In this document: positions 55,813-64,000 of the stretch, one piece after another | How positions within the stretch are numbered: the stretch's first letter is position 1 | Layout: every line of letters begins with the position of its first letter | Origin: Bryobacteraceae bacterium | GTDB taxonomy: Bacteria > Acidobacteriota > Terriglobia > Bryobacterales > Bryobacteraceae | DNA length: 64,000 nucleotides | Direction: 5' to 3' | Assembly (NCBI GenBank): GCA_025928545.1 | Contig: JAICJH010000006.1 | Coordinates: forward strand, 89,784-153,783 | Position numbers and translations under genes: made by a program | The notes under the pieces: generated by a model | The model's input: only the letters and a program-made list of their open reading frames with translations | The model's database searches: none | What the model was told of the DNA's origin: nothing

Positions 55813-55884
55813 TTGAGCTTCTGGCTTTAGTCAATTCGCTCCCGCCGCCTGAGTTCGGTGACGGGAGCGATTTTTTTTGGCAAG

Positions 55885-58287
55885 TCAGTCTTTCAGTTCC
55901 ACGATGGTGGCGCCTGTGCCGCCTTCGTATTGCGCGGCCGGATAGAACTTTGCCACGTGCGGATTCTGTTTCAGAAAATCCTGAACGGCGCGCCGCAGAA
56001 TTCCCATGCCATGTCCATGAACGATCCTGACGCGGGTTGCCGTGGCCATTACGGCTGAGTCCAGGAAACGTTCGACGCGTTCTATAGCCTCTTCGACGTG
56101 TTCGCCGATGATGTTGATTTCCTGCTCGCCGGGGTTGAGTTGTGGACCTGGCTGGAAACGAACGTTCTTCGGCAGTTGAGCGGCCGGTGTCCCGCCGTCG
56201 GTCAGGACTTCCGTAACGTCGGCCACCGCTACCTGCATCTTCACAAAACCTACCGAGACTTCGAGACGGTCGCGACCCAGCAAGCGGCTGACACGGGCAA
56301 TATCGCGAATACCTTTCAGGCGCACGCGAGTGCCTTCAGCGATGGGGGCGCTCAGTGGAACGGAAGAACCGCCCTTCTGCAGCACGACAGAATCCCAGTC
56401 TTCACGCATTTCCCGGCCCAGTTTCGCGGTTTGGCGCTGAGCCTGATCGACTGACTTGCGGCGATCCGCGGTCTCCGCGATTTTGGCTACCGTTTCGTCT
56501 GCGCGTTCCTGCCAGCGGCGCTGCATTTCTTCGAAGCGGCCTTCGAGTTCGCTCAGCTTCGCAGTCTCTTTGCGCTCCCATTCGAGCGCGATCTGCTTCT
56601 CACGGGCTACGAGAGCCTCACGTTCGCGTTCGAGCGTCTCGCGTAAAACGGTTGTTTCTTCGAGCCGACGGTGGAGGTCTGCAATCAATCGGGAAAGTTC
56701 CAGATCCCGTTGTCCCAATGACGCTCGGGCGCGCCGCAGGATATCCTCGGGCATTCCGAGCCGCGCCGCAATATCCAGGCCAGCCGACTTACCGGGAAGG
56801 CCAACCTGAAGATGATAGGTGGGCGCGAGAGTCTCTTCATCGAAACCCATGGACGCGTTGAGGACCGTTTTCGTGCTGGCGCCGTAGATCTTGAGCGCGG
56901 TCAGGTGGGTGGAGGCGAGGGTGAAGGCTCCGGCCGCGCGGAAGTGATCGACCAGCGCAACGCCGAGTGCGCCGCCTTCATCCGGATCGGTCGCAGAGCC
57001 GATCTCGTCGAGCAGCACCAGCGAGTCCGGCGTGGCATCGAGAGCCATCTCGCGGAGACGCGCCACGTGTGCAGAGAATGTGCTGAGGTTTTGTTCAATC
57101 GACTGGTGATCGCCGATATCGGCAAGGACCTGCTCAAATACCGGAAGCTCCGCAGACGCGCAGGGCACCGGCAAACCGGCCTGCGCCATGAGCGAGATGA
57201 GGCCAACCGTCTTGAGGGTGACGGTTTTGCCGCCCGTATTTGGACCGCTTATGAGCAGGGTGCGGGTGTCGGTGTCGAGCGTCAGTGAGAAGGGGATCAC
57301 CTTCCTGCCCGACTTGCGGAGAACGTCTATGAGCAACGGATGGCGGGCGTTGCGAAGCTCCAGCCGCCGTTCGGTAAAGCGGGGAATGACGCAGTCGAAA
57401 TCGATTCCGAATCGCGCTTTGGCGAAGATTACGTCGAGGCGCGCCATTACGGCGGCGGCGTCGCGAATCGGTTCAGCAGAACCGCGCAGCCGGTCCGTCA
57501 GCTCTCGCAAAATTCGGAATACTTCGCGGGATTCGTCGTCCTGGAGACGCACCAGTTCGTTATTGAGATCGATGGTGTCGAGCGGTTCGAGGAACAGTGT
57601 CTGGCCGGTGGAACTCGCGCCGTGAATGACGCCTGGGAGTTTGCGCCGCTGGCCTACGAGCACGGGGACCACGAAACGCTCATTGCGGATGGTTACGTAT
57701 TCGTCCTGGAGAACGCCTTCATTCCGGTTGGCTTTGAGGAAGCGTTCGAGCGAATCCTGAATCGCCTTCTTTTGCTTCTCGATGTCACGGCGGATGCGAT
57801 TCAGATGCGGGCTGGCGGTGTCGAGCACCGTTCCATCGGCCTGAATCTTGCCGGTGACTTCGCGCAATACCTGCCGGAAGTCGCCAATCCGGCCCGCGTA
57901 AACGGCCAACAGCGGGAAACGCTCGGCGGCGGCTGCGAGCGAGGATCTGGCATCGGCCGCGCGGTCGAGAAATGCGATCAGATCGAAGATCTCGCGCGGG
58001 TCGAGAGACGCGCCTTCGATCCGAAGTTTTTGGGAGCTCAGCGAAACATCGGGCAGTCCGTTCAGATTGATGCGGAGTGCACCGCCCTGCCCGGCGGCGC
58101 GCAGATATGCGATGCCTTCGCTGGTTTCCGCGAGATCATGCTCGATGCGGGCGCGATCCGTGCCTGGGGCAAGCTGTTCCATCTCCCGCGCGCCGGCCGG
58201 GCTGGCGACGGAACGTGCAACAAGTGCGTGGACCTGGTCCCATTCGAGAGCTTCCAGGCCGCTGAGCGGAGCGCCGGATTCGGTCAT
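55885..58287 (-). CDS. mutS2: MutS2 family ATPase with Smr domain
   Basis: An 800-residue protein: MutS core and clamp helices, ABC-type ATPase with Walker A SGPNTGGKTVTLKT and signature/Walker B (STFSAHVARL, LVLLDEIGSATDPDEG), a long coiled coil (~500-640) and a C-terminal Smr domain (VRIVHGHGMGILRRAV). In other MutS2 proteins the Smr segment begins with LDLR, a proposed nuclease motif; here it reads INII, so nuclease activity is doubtful while ribosome rescue or recombination control remains possible. The start overlaps the Nudix stop as ATGA. Confidence 0.95.
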   Translation of the reverse strand: MTESGAPLSGLEALEWDQVHALVARSVASPAGAREMEQLAPGTDRARIEHDLAETSEGIAYLRAAGQGGALRINLNGLPDVSLSSQKLRIEGASLDPREIFDLIAFLDRAADARSSLAAAAERFPLLAVYAGRIGDFRQVLREVTGKIQADGTVLDTASPHLNRIRRDIEKQKKAIQDSLERFLKANRNEGVLQDEYVTIRNERFVVPVLVGQRRKLPGVIHGASSTGQTLFLEPLDTIDLNNELVRLQDDESREVFRILRELTDRLRGSAEPIRDAAAVMARLDVIFAKARFGIDFDCVIPRFTERRLELRNARHPLLIDVLRKSGRKVIPFSLTLDTDTRTLLISGPNTGGKTVTLKTVGLISLMAQAGLPVPCASAELPVFEQVLADIGDHQSIEQNLSTFSAHVARLREMALDATPDSLVLLDEIGSATDPDEGGALGVALVDHFRAAGAFTLASTHLTALKIYGASTKTVLNASMGFDEETLAPTYHLQVGLPGKSAGLDIAARLGMPEDILRRARASLGQRDLELSRLIADLHRRLEETTVLRETLEREREALVAREKQIALEWERKETAKLSELEGRFEEMQRRWQERADETVAKIAETADRRKSVDQAQRQTAKLGREMREDWDSVVLQKGGSSVPLSAPIAEGTRVRLKGIRDIARVSRLLGRDRLEVSVGFVKMQVAVADVTEVLTDGGTPAAQLPKNVRFQPGPQLNPGEQEINIIGEHVEEAIERVERFLDSAVMATATRVRIVHGHGMGILRRAVQDFLKQNPHVAKFYPAAQYEGGTGATIVELKD

Positions 58288-58739
58288 CTTTGCGCGCGCA
58301 GCCAGTCGAATGCTTTGGCAATCACGCCCGGAGTTCCTTCTGTGATCTTCGCGTCCGGCGGCATTGCGGCGACCTCATCTTCAGTAAACCATTCGGCACG
58401 GCTTGCATCGTCGCAAGCCTTCAGCACGCCACCGGTTGGGCGGCAGATGTAATCCATCAGGATGTAATGGTATTCGACCTGCGCGGATTCGTTGCGCATG
58501 ATGCGTTCGAAAACCTCGATGAGGTGAACGACCTCCACTTCGAGGCACGTCTCTTCCATGACTTCGCGCCGCAGAGCGTCTTCGAGGAATTCGCCTGTTT
58601 CCACTGCGCCGCCGGGCAGCGACCAGTAACCTTTGAGCGGCTCACGTCCCCGTTCCACCAGAAGGATTCGATTGTTGTCGATGATGAGTGCGCCGACGCC
58701 GGGAACAGGGCGCGGGGGGAAGCGACGGTCATCCGGCAT
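58284..58739 (-). CDS. Nudix hydrolase
   Basis: A 151-residue enzyme with a nearly complete Nudix box (GGAVETGEFLEDALRREVMEETCLEVEVV; the final Gly is a Cys). The N-terminus PVPGVGALIIDNNRILLVERG matches ADP-ribose/ADP-sugar type pyrophosphatases. It is the middle gene of the operon and overlaps both neighbours by stop-start sharing. The substrate is not assigned. Confidence 0.92.
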   Translation of the reverse strand: MPDDRRFPPRPVPGVGALIIDNNRILLVERGREPLKGYWSLPGGAVETGEFLEDALRREVMEETCLEVEVVHLIEVFERIMRNESAQVEYHYILMDYICRPTGGVLKACDDASRAEWFTEDEVAAMPPDAKITEGTPGVIAKAFDWLRAQR

Positions 58740-59614
58740 CAGTATTGAATTGCGCCCTTCGCACCGATTTTGATTTTGTAGATTTCTTTGGGCGTGGCGA
58801 CGAAGAGAAAATCGAATTCCGGGCCGCCGAACGCGCAGTTAATCACGCGCTGAGAATCCATGAGGGTTCGCATGAGTTTGCCGTCGGGCGTGTAAATGGC
58901 AAGGCCCTGGGCGCTTACGTAGAGTCGGCCGGTGACATCCAGGCGCAATCCGGCAGGAACGCCTTCGACGCCTTTGATGAAGTCGCGCGGATTGGTGGCC
59001 GCTCCTTTCGAATCCAGATCGAACTGCACGACGGCGTGGCGGTCGGCATCCGAAACGAACAGCTTCTTTCCGTCGGCGGAAAGTGCGATTCCATTCGGCC
59101 GCGTCTGCCAGCGGGCGACAGCTTCAATTTCACCCTTCGGGCTGACGTGAAAGATGCCGTTGAAACTCAGTTCCCGGGTATCGATCGCGCCTGCGAAGGC
59201 AGGATCTGTGAAGTAAACCTGCCCATCGTGCCGTACCGTTATTTCGCCGGGCGAGTTCAGCTTCTTGCCTTCGAAGGCCGCGGCGACGGTTTCCATCGCG
59301 CCCTTCTTATCCAGCCGAACGACCTTGCGCGCGTTCGCTTCGCAGATGTACAGCCGCGATTGCGCGTCGTAAGCCAGACCCTGCGCACCATTCGTATCCT
59401 GACGGGTGGGCTTCGGACGCTGATCGGGGTCCAGCCGGTAGATTTCGCGCTTTGCGGTATCCGCGATTGCGAGAAAGCCATCTCGCGACCAGACGATGCC
59501 GGCCGGAAAGCGCATCCCGGTGGCGACGCGGGTCACTTCCACTTCTTCGGGAATCTGAGCGCTGACAAGATTGCTCAGGACGAGGATCAGGGCGAGCGAC
59601 GAAAGGCGCGGCAA
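58739..59614 (-). CDS. Exported SMP-30/NHL-type beta-propeller protein
   Basis: A ~291-residue six-bladed propeller with a signal peptide (LSSLALILVLSNLVSAQ). Repeats such as GFLAIADTAKREIYRLDPD, SRLYICEANARKVVRLDKKG and KKLFVSDADRHAVVQFDLD are typical of SMP-30/gluconolactonase. The TTG at 59614 is preceded at six bases by a perfect AGGAGG, so I prefer it to the GTG at 59644 that overlaps the BON stop. The enzyme role is unproven. Confidence 0.88.
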   Translation of the reverse strand: MPRLSSLALILVLSNLVSAQIPEEVEVTRVATGMRFPAGIVWSRDGFLAIADTAKREIYRLDPDQRPKPTRQDTNGAQGLAYDAQSRLYICEANARKVVRLDKKGAMETVAAAFEGKKLNSPGEITVRHDGQVYFTDPAFAGAIDTRELSFNGIFHVSPKGEIEAVARWQTRPNGIALSADGKKLFVSDADRHAVVQFDLDSKGAATNPRDFIKGVEGVPAGLRLDVTGRLYVSAQGLAIYTPDGKLMRTLMDSQRVINCAFGGPEFDFLFVATPKEIYKIKIGAKGAIQY

Positions 59615-59640
59615 GATACACCTCCTCACGCTTGTCCGGT

Positions 59641-59946
59641 TCACAACGGCGAGAGCTGAATGTTGTTGACGACGCTCTTCACGCCTTTAACTTTTTTCGC
59701 CAGACTCTCAGCCTTGTTTTTTTGCTTTGGCTCCTGCACTTTGCCCTTGAGCGTGACGACGCCCCCTTTGACGTCCACTTCGATCGCGCCGCCTTTGACG
59801 ACGGGGTCGGCCGCGAGCTTCGAGCGAACGCTGTCTGAGATGAAATTATCGTCGTTTACCGGCTTCGGGGGTTTATCGGCAGCCAGCATCGAGACTACAA
59901 AAGCAAGGGTTAAAGCGAATGCAGTCGCGACGCGTTTAATTTTCAT
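59641..59946 (-). CDS. Small exported BON-domain protein
   Basis: A 101-residue protein: signal peptide (VATAFALTLAFVVSMLAAD), then one BON domain (DNFISDSVRSKLAADPVVKGGAIEVDVKGGVVTLKGKVQEPKQKNKAESLAKKVKGVKSVVNNIQL). Likely a periplasmic membrane-associating factor. The start overlaps the last bases of era by 11, placing it in the same transcript. Confidence 0.9.
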   Translation of the reverse strand: MKIKRVATAFALTLAFVVSMLAADKPPKPVNDDNFISDSVRSKLAADPVVKGGAIEVDVKGGVVTLKGKVQEPKQKNKAESLAKKVKGVKSVVNNIQLSPL

Positions 59947-60856
59947 CTCTTTGAGCCATTGTACGCCAGTCGATGGTATTCAGGAACGCGGACTTCTCCC
60001 GCCAGTCGGGTTCCACCTTGACGTGGAGATCCAGATAGATCCGGGCGTCGAAGAGCGCTTCCATCTCTTCGCGGGCGGCAATGCCGGTGCGCTTCAGGGA
60101 AGCGCCTTTGGCGCCAATGATAATGGCCTTCTGACCGGAGCGCTCGACATAGATGGTGGCGTAAATCTTAATCAGCTTCGGCGATTCTTCCCATTTATCG
60201 ACGATGATGTTCACCGAATGGGGCACCTCCTGCTGAGTGGTCAGCAGAATTTTTTCGCGGATCAGTTCGGCCGCCAGGAACTTTGCCGGCTGATCGGTAA
60301 TATGATCGGGCGGGAAATATTCGGGGCCTTCCGGCAGTCGTTTAATGACTTCCTCGCCGAGCCGCTGCACGCCTTCGCCGTTCAGCGCGGATAACGGAAT
60401 GTATTCGGCAAAGGTGAAGCGCTTGCGGTATTCATCGAGAACCGGCAGGAGTTCGGCTTTCGATTTCAGCGCATCGGTCTTGTTGACCGCCAGAATGACA
60501 GGCGGTCCGTCAGGACGCAGAATGGCCAGGGCCCGCTCATCCTGGGTGTTCAGGTGCGGCTGGGTGGCGTCAACAACGTAAACAAAGAGGTCGCGTTCTT
60601 CGAGGGACGCGCGGACAGCATCCATCATTCGCTTGTTGATGGAGGAATCCGACCGGTGTATGCCGGGTGTATCGATGAAGATGACCTGCGCGCCCGGGGT
60701 GTTCATGACACCCTGGATGGCGGTGCGGGTTGTCTGAGGCTTATCCGCGACGATTGAAATTTTCTGTCCCACCAGCGCGTTCAACAGCGTGGATTTGCCC
60801 GCGTTGGGGCGGCCCAGAATTGAAACAAAACCAGAACGGAAGGGCTTGGCGATCAC
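59936..60856 (-). CDS. era: GTPase Era
   Basis: A 306-residue ribosome-assembly GTPase for 16S rRNA and 30S maturation. G1 is GRPNAGKST, G3 DTPG, G4 NKTD, and the C-terminal KH domain shows the AIIIGAKGASLKRTG Gly loop for RNA. It overlaps the CNNM/CorC gene upstream by ATGA and is followed by the BON gene. Confidence 0.98.
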   Translation of the reverse strand: MIAKPFRSGFVSILGRPNAGKSTLLNALVGQKISIVADKPQTTRTAIQGVMNTPGAQVIFIDTPGIHRSDSSINKRMMDAVRASLEERDLFVYVVDATQPHLNTQDERALAILRPDGPPVILAVNKTDALKSKAELLPVLDEYRKRFTFAEYIPLSALNGEGVQRLGEEVIKRLPEGPEYFPPDHITDQPAKFLAAELIREKILLTTQQEVPHSVNIIVDKWEESPKLIKIYATIYVERSGQKAIIIGAKGASLKRTGIAAREEMEALFDARIYLDLHVKVEPDWREKSAFLNTIDWRTMAQRDEN

Positions 60857-62121
60857 TGGGTCACACCCATTGGCGGACCTTCCGGTAAGCGGCTCAGATG
60901 CACTTGCACCACCCGCATTTCGTCGCTTGCCAGAACCTCGGCGCGAATGCCGTCGCGTTCAATAGTTTCGCCGGGTTTCGGCACGTGGCCCAGCCATTCG
61001 GTAATGAGCCCGCCGATAGTTGTCGATTCGATATCTTCCTCCGCGTGATAATCCAGCATAGCCGCCAGCCTGGTCAGATCGAAGTTGCCTGAAACGATCA
61101 GGCCGCCGTTGCCATCTTCTTTCACGTCGGAATCGGGTTCATGTTCGTCCCGGATTTCGCCGAGGATCACTTCCACAAGATCTTCCATGGTGGCGAGGCC
61201 GGCGGTGTTGCCATATTCATCGACCACGATCACCATGTGCGCGCCTTCCTGCTGCATTTCGCGCATCAGGTCGTGCACCGATTTCGTTTCCGGTACGAGA
61301 CGAATCGGCCGCATCAGTTCCCGAACAGTCCGCTTGACCCGGTCGCTGTCCGGCACTTCAAACATGTCGCGAACATGAACGAAACCGACGATCTCATCGA
61401 TGGAGGACTGGCAAACGGGAATGCGCGAAAACTGTTCGTGGATCACGAGCTCGTGCAATTCCGCCAGTGTGTCGCCGGCCCGGGTGGTGACCATATTGGG
61501 GCGCGGCGTCATGATCTCCCGCACAACCTTGTCGCCGAACGCAATCACGGATTCAATGAGCCGGCGATCGTCTTCTTCGATGAGGCCTTCTTCCGTGCCC
61601 GCGGTGATGAGCGCATCGATATTTTCCGCGGGTGTGGCGGGCACATCGCCTTCTTCCTGCGGCTTGACGATATCGAGCAATGACTGAAGGAAATTCAGCA
61701 CCACGACAAACGGCCGGGCGAGAATGGCGCACAAACTGAAGAACGGCAGGAAGGCCAGAAGCCAGTGACCGGAAGATCGCCGAAAGAGCAGTTGCGGAAT
61801 GAGATATGCCGAAAGGGCCATCAGCAACAGGGCTGAGCCCACAGCTTCCAGGAGGTCGAGCGGAATGATGGAGCCTGTGCCCGATACCTGCGCGAGCGAG
61901 AGAACGCCCATCAGAACCAAACAGGTATGCTTCCACAGCGAAAAGGTGAGCGAGCCTTCTTCGGTGGATCGCAGCTTCAGCTTTGCTTCCAGCACTTCCT
62001 TGAAATAAGCCAGTGCCGGCCATTCACGAGTGCGCAGCCGCATGCTTTCCAGATAAAGCGTCTGGATGGTGGTGAACAGAGCGGTGACTACAACCAGAAC
62101 AACCAGGATCAGAGCAATCAT
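60853..62121 (-). CDS. CNNM/CorC-type transporter with CBS domains
   Basis: A 422-residue membrane protein: four helices of a divergent DUF21/CNNM domain (~1-160), two CBS domains (MTPRPNMVTTRAGDTLAELHELVIHEQFSRIPV and RPIRLVPETKSVHDLMREMQQEGAHMVIVVDEYGNTAGLATMEDLVEVILGEI), and a C-terminal CorC_HlyC domain. Family members handle Mg2+ or Co2+ efflux. Standard position between ybeY and era in many bacteria, here with ATGA overlaps on both sides. Confidence 0.93.
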   Translation of the reverse strand: MIALILVVLVVVTALFTTIQTLYLESMRLRTREWPALAYFKEVLEAKLKLRSTEEGSLTFSLWKHTCLVLMGVLSLAQVSGTGSIIPLDLLEAVGSALLLMALSAYLIPQLLFRRSSGHWLLAFLPFFSLCAILARPFVVVLNFLQSLLDIVKPQEEGDVPATPAENIDALITAGTEEGLIEEDDRRLIESVIAFGDKVVREIMTPRPNMVTTRAGDTLAELHELVIHEQFSRIPVCQSSIDEIVGFVHVRDMFEVPDSDRVKRTVRELMRPIRLVPETKSVHDLMREMQQEGAHMVIVVDEYGNTAGLATMEDLVEVILGEIRDEHEPDSDVKEDGNGGLIVSGNFDLTRLAAMLDYHAEEDIESTTIGGLITEWLGHVPKPGETIERDGIRAEVLASDEMRVVQVHLSRLPEGPPMGVTQ

Positions 62122-62570
62122 TCTGCTTCCCGATTGAGAGTACGTTGAATCAGCCCTGTGGGCAAGCCCAGCTTCCGTTGCCAGCGAAGTTCGGCGCGCG
62201 CCATTTCGCCGGAGTCGGTTTCATGATCGAGGCCGAGCAGATGCAGAACTCCGTGAAGCATCAGGATGCAAACCTCCTGCTCGATGGAATGGCCCCGCTC
62301 CCGCGCCTGAGTTCGTGCCCGGCCGAGCGAGATGGCGATCTCGCCGATGGGATCTTTTTCGCCCGAAGGAAACGAAAGTACATCCGTGGCCGCGTCCTTA
62401 CCGCGAAAACGCAGATTCAGGGATCTGAGTTCCGAATCGCCTGTGATCAGGCAATGGAAAGTCTTGCCGCGCGCGACCTGATCGCGCGCAGCACGGGCAA
62501 ACTGTTCAAGACGAGAACGCTTCAGGGTAGCCGGCGAACGCCGGTAAAGTATCAGTGGATCGGATTTCAT
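62118..62570 (-). CDS. ybeY: Endoribonuclease YbeY (rRNA maturation)
   Basis: A 150-residue zinc endoribonuclease for 16S rRNA 3' maturation and ribosome quality control. The metal motif HGVLHLLGLDH carries the three His ligands, and ATDVLSFP is the conserved strand before it. Its start overlaps nothing upstream but its stop overlaps the CNNM gene as ATGA; it lies 10 bases after phoH. Confidence 0.97.
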   Translation of the reverse strand: MKSDPLILYRRSPATLKRSRLEQFARAARDQVARGKTFHCLITGDSELRSLNLRFRGKDAATDVLSFPSGEKDPIGEIAISLGRARTQARERGHSIEQEVCILMLHGVLHLLGLDHETDSGEMARAELRWQRKLGLPTGLIQRTLNREAE

Positions 62571-62580
62571 CTGTTGCCGC

Positions 62581-63609
62581 TCAGGCCTGTGCCGGAGCGG
62601 GAATCGCCGGGTCGGGTTCTGCGGGAACCGCTTCGCCCAGCTTAAGCGATAGTTGTTTTCCCGCTATCGCTTCGTTATGTTTTTCGTAGGCGCGGACGAT
62701 TCGCTGCACCAGGCTGTGCCGCACCACATCGCGCTCATCGAACTGGACGAACGAGATGCCTTCGACGCCCTTGAGAATATCCACGGCGTCGAGCAAACCG
62801 CTGCGGCGGCCGGTCGGCAAATCCATTTGCGTCAGATCGCCGGTGACAACCATTTTCGAATTGAAGCCCTGGCGGGTGAGCACCATCTTCATCTGTTCCT
62901 GCGTTGTGTTCTGCGCTTCATCGAGAATGATGAAGCTGTCGTTCAGCGTACGGCCGCGCATGAAGGCGAGGGGCGCCACTTCGATTGAGGCGCGTTCCAC
63001 CAGCTTTTCCACCCGTTCCGCGTCGAGCATGTCATACAGGGCGTCGTAGAGCGGACGCAGGTAGGGATCGATCTTCTCCTGCAATGACCCGGGAAGGAAC
63101 CCCAGGCGCTCGCCGGCTTCTACCGCCGGGCGCGTCAGGATGATGCGCGTCACGCGCTTCGAAATCAGCGCCTGAATCGCCATGGCAACCGCGAGGTATG
63201 TCTTGCCCGTGCCGGCCGGGCCAACTCCAAAAACCAGGTCGTTACGCTCGATCGCTTCCAGATAGCGGCGTTGAGTGGCCGTCTTCGGCGCCAGGACTTT
63301 CTTGCCAAAACTGCGCTGCTTACCGCTGTCGAACAATGCGCGAAGGGAAACTTCCGGATCGGTCGTCACAACCCTGAGCAGGCTGTTCAGGTCACCGTTC
63401 TTAAAGACCACGCCCTCCTTCACCAGCGCGAAATAATCCTGGAGGATATGCTCGGCACGTGCGACTGCGGCGGGTTCGCCTTCAATCGCCAGCGCATCCG
63501 TATTCAGGACTGTACTGACGCCAAGACCGGATTCGAGTAATCGGATATTCTCGTCGCGAGTGCCGAAGAGGCTCTCAATACCGTGGGTAACGGGGACGGT
63601 GGTGATCAT
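62581..63609 (-). CDS. phoH: PhoH-like ATPase
   Basis: A 342-residue NTPase, possibly an RNA helicase partner of YbeY. Walker [16 protein letters not shown], Walker [11 protein letters not shown], and the sensor [11 protein letters not shown]. The ~100-residue N-terminal KH-like region is typical of the PhoH1 family. An AGGAGG-like site sits 15 bases before the ATG, rather far. First gene of the operon behind the extended -10 promoter. Confidence 0.95.
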   Translation of the reverse strand: MITTVPVTHGIESLFGTRDENIRLLESGLGVSTVLNTDALAIEGEPAAVARAEHILQDYFALVKEGVVFKNGDLNSLLRVVTTDPEVSLRALFDSGKQRSFGKKVLAPKTATQRRYLEAIERNDLVFGVGPAGTGKTYLAVAMAIQALISKRVTRIILTRPAVEAGERLGFLPGSLQEKIDPYLRPLYDALYDMLDAERVEKLVERASIEVAPLAFMRGRTLNDSFIILDEAQNTTQEQMKMVLTRQGFNSKMVVTGDLTQMDLPTGRRSGLLDAVDILKGVEGISFVQFDERDVVRHSLVQRIVRAYEKHNEAIAGKQLSLKLGEAVPAEPDPAIPAPAQA

Positions 63610-63792
63610 CGGTGCTGAAACGGACCTCCATGAACGTGGAATGAAATAGCTGAGAATGAACCAAAAGACGACACGAACGGATCAGCGATCGGTTTGCTCA
63701 TGAGCGGGTGAAACAGAACGCGCAGGGGTGATCGCAATGCGAGGACGTGCAAGGCCGCGATATAGCGGGGAAGGGCAACACCATCCAGTCCA

Positions 63793-63801
63793 ATTATAGC
63801 A
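63793..63801 (-). promoter_or_regulatory. Extended -10 promoter of the phoH operon
   Basis: On the minus strand TGCTATAAT, a consensus -10 with the TGn extension; no convincing -35 is present, as is usual for extended -10 promoters. It would start a transcript about 175 bases before the phoH ATG. Confidence 0.65.
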
Positions 63802-63830
63802 AGGAAAAGTAAAGAAAAAACTGACCGCAA

Positions 63831-64000
63831 GCGAAAAGAGACACTACTCCCATGGAATTAACGTCGATGGCGGCAGGGGACGCCTTGTTATAGCGCTGTA
63901 TCCTGCCGCCCATGAATCGAGCGGGATCTATCGGGCTGTCGGCCCGCGGTTAGTAAGTACATATGCCCGCGTGCATAGCGCCAATTTCGATCCTCCGCCC
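63831..64000. other. Gap at the right edge, nothing supported
   Basis: 170 bases with no recognisable gene, RNA or repeat. Confidence 0.5.

Noticed and set aside
63606..63830. A 74-codon minus-strand open frame ending in an ATGA overlap with phoH
   Set aside because: Its first half contains the consensus TGCTATAAT -10 element, the start would be TTG without ribosome site, and the product has no similarity; the transcript leader explains it better.

Overview
The window looks like chromosomal DNA from a soil-type Acidobacterium of the Solibacter/Bryobacter kind. This is an inference from gene content: twin-arginine exported sugar-isomerase-like proteins, large plant-polysaccharide hydrolases, a DUF1592/DUF1588 cytochrome plus DUF1552 pair, an ankyrin protein, PEP-CTERM proteins, a subtilase with a long SAVWG repeat tail, and Gly/Arg-rich inserts in many exported proteins. 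No tRNA, rRNA, IS element, prophage or CRISPR array was seen. Gene density is high and many neighbours overlap by ATGA.

Layout. 1-9.2 kb: the end of a Cu(I) P-type ATPase, an exported TIM-barrel protein, a membrane diguanylate cyclase and a GH15 glucoamylase/trehalase. A tight three-gene uronate set follows: a glucarate-dehydratase-like enolase, an SDR and a GH67 alpha-glucuronidase. 9.3-12 kb: a quinoprotein-like propeller coupled to a dihaem cytochrome c. 12-18.5 kb: an AI-2E transporter, a PEP-CTERM protein, the repeat-tailed S8 peptidase, a BON protein, a FadR-type regulator and CrcB. 18.5-28.5 kb: a ThDP enzyme, a small conserved protein, a giant beta-helix/propeller protein, the agmatine-to-putrescine pair aguB-aguA, a HAD phosphatase and a membrane protein with a spermidine-synthase-like domain. 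28.5-34.3 kb: a methyltransferase, a TetR/SRPBCC divergent pair with a clear operator, adenosylhomocysteinase divergent from an ArsR-methyltransferase fusion, an ICMT-like methyltransferase and UppP. 34.3-40.2 kb: pyruvate kinase, an alpha/beta hydrolase, a small protein, and hisS-aspS. 40.2-47.9 kb: the DUF1552/DUF1592 pair, a divergent ankyrin protein, an SDR, glutamate formimidoyltransferase and an FKBP-DinB fusion. 47.9-51.9 kb: an lpxL-mnmA-cysteine desulfurase operon and a divergent SAM hydrolase. 52.2-55.8 kb: a secreted-protein island (PEP-CTERM, SdrD-like/GYWKNH, EXORDIUM/PHI-1-like). 55.9-63.6 kb: one long minus-strand operon, phoH-ybeY-CNNM/CorC-era-BON-SMP30-Nudix-mutS2, behind an extended -10 promoter.

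Working together: the exported hydrolases and the uronate set suggest growth on plant cell-wall glycans. The aguB-aguA pair makes putrescine. sahH with the ArsR-methyltransferase fusion looks like a self-contained SAH control unit. The desulfurase feeds MnmA for tRNA thiolation. The phoH-era block is a ribosome-maturation operon. The most interesting unexplained items are the SAVWG-repeat subtilase, the EXORDIUM-like protein, the ArsR-methyltransferase/sahH switch, the short reading frame that stop-start couples to hisS, and the recurring RGG-like inserts in exported proteins.
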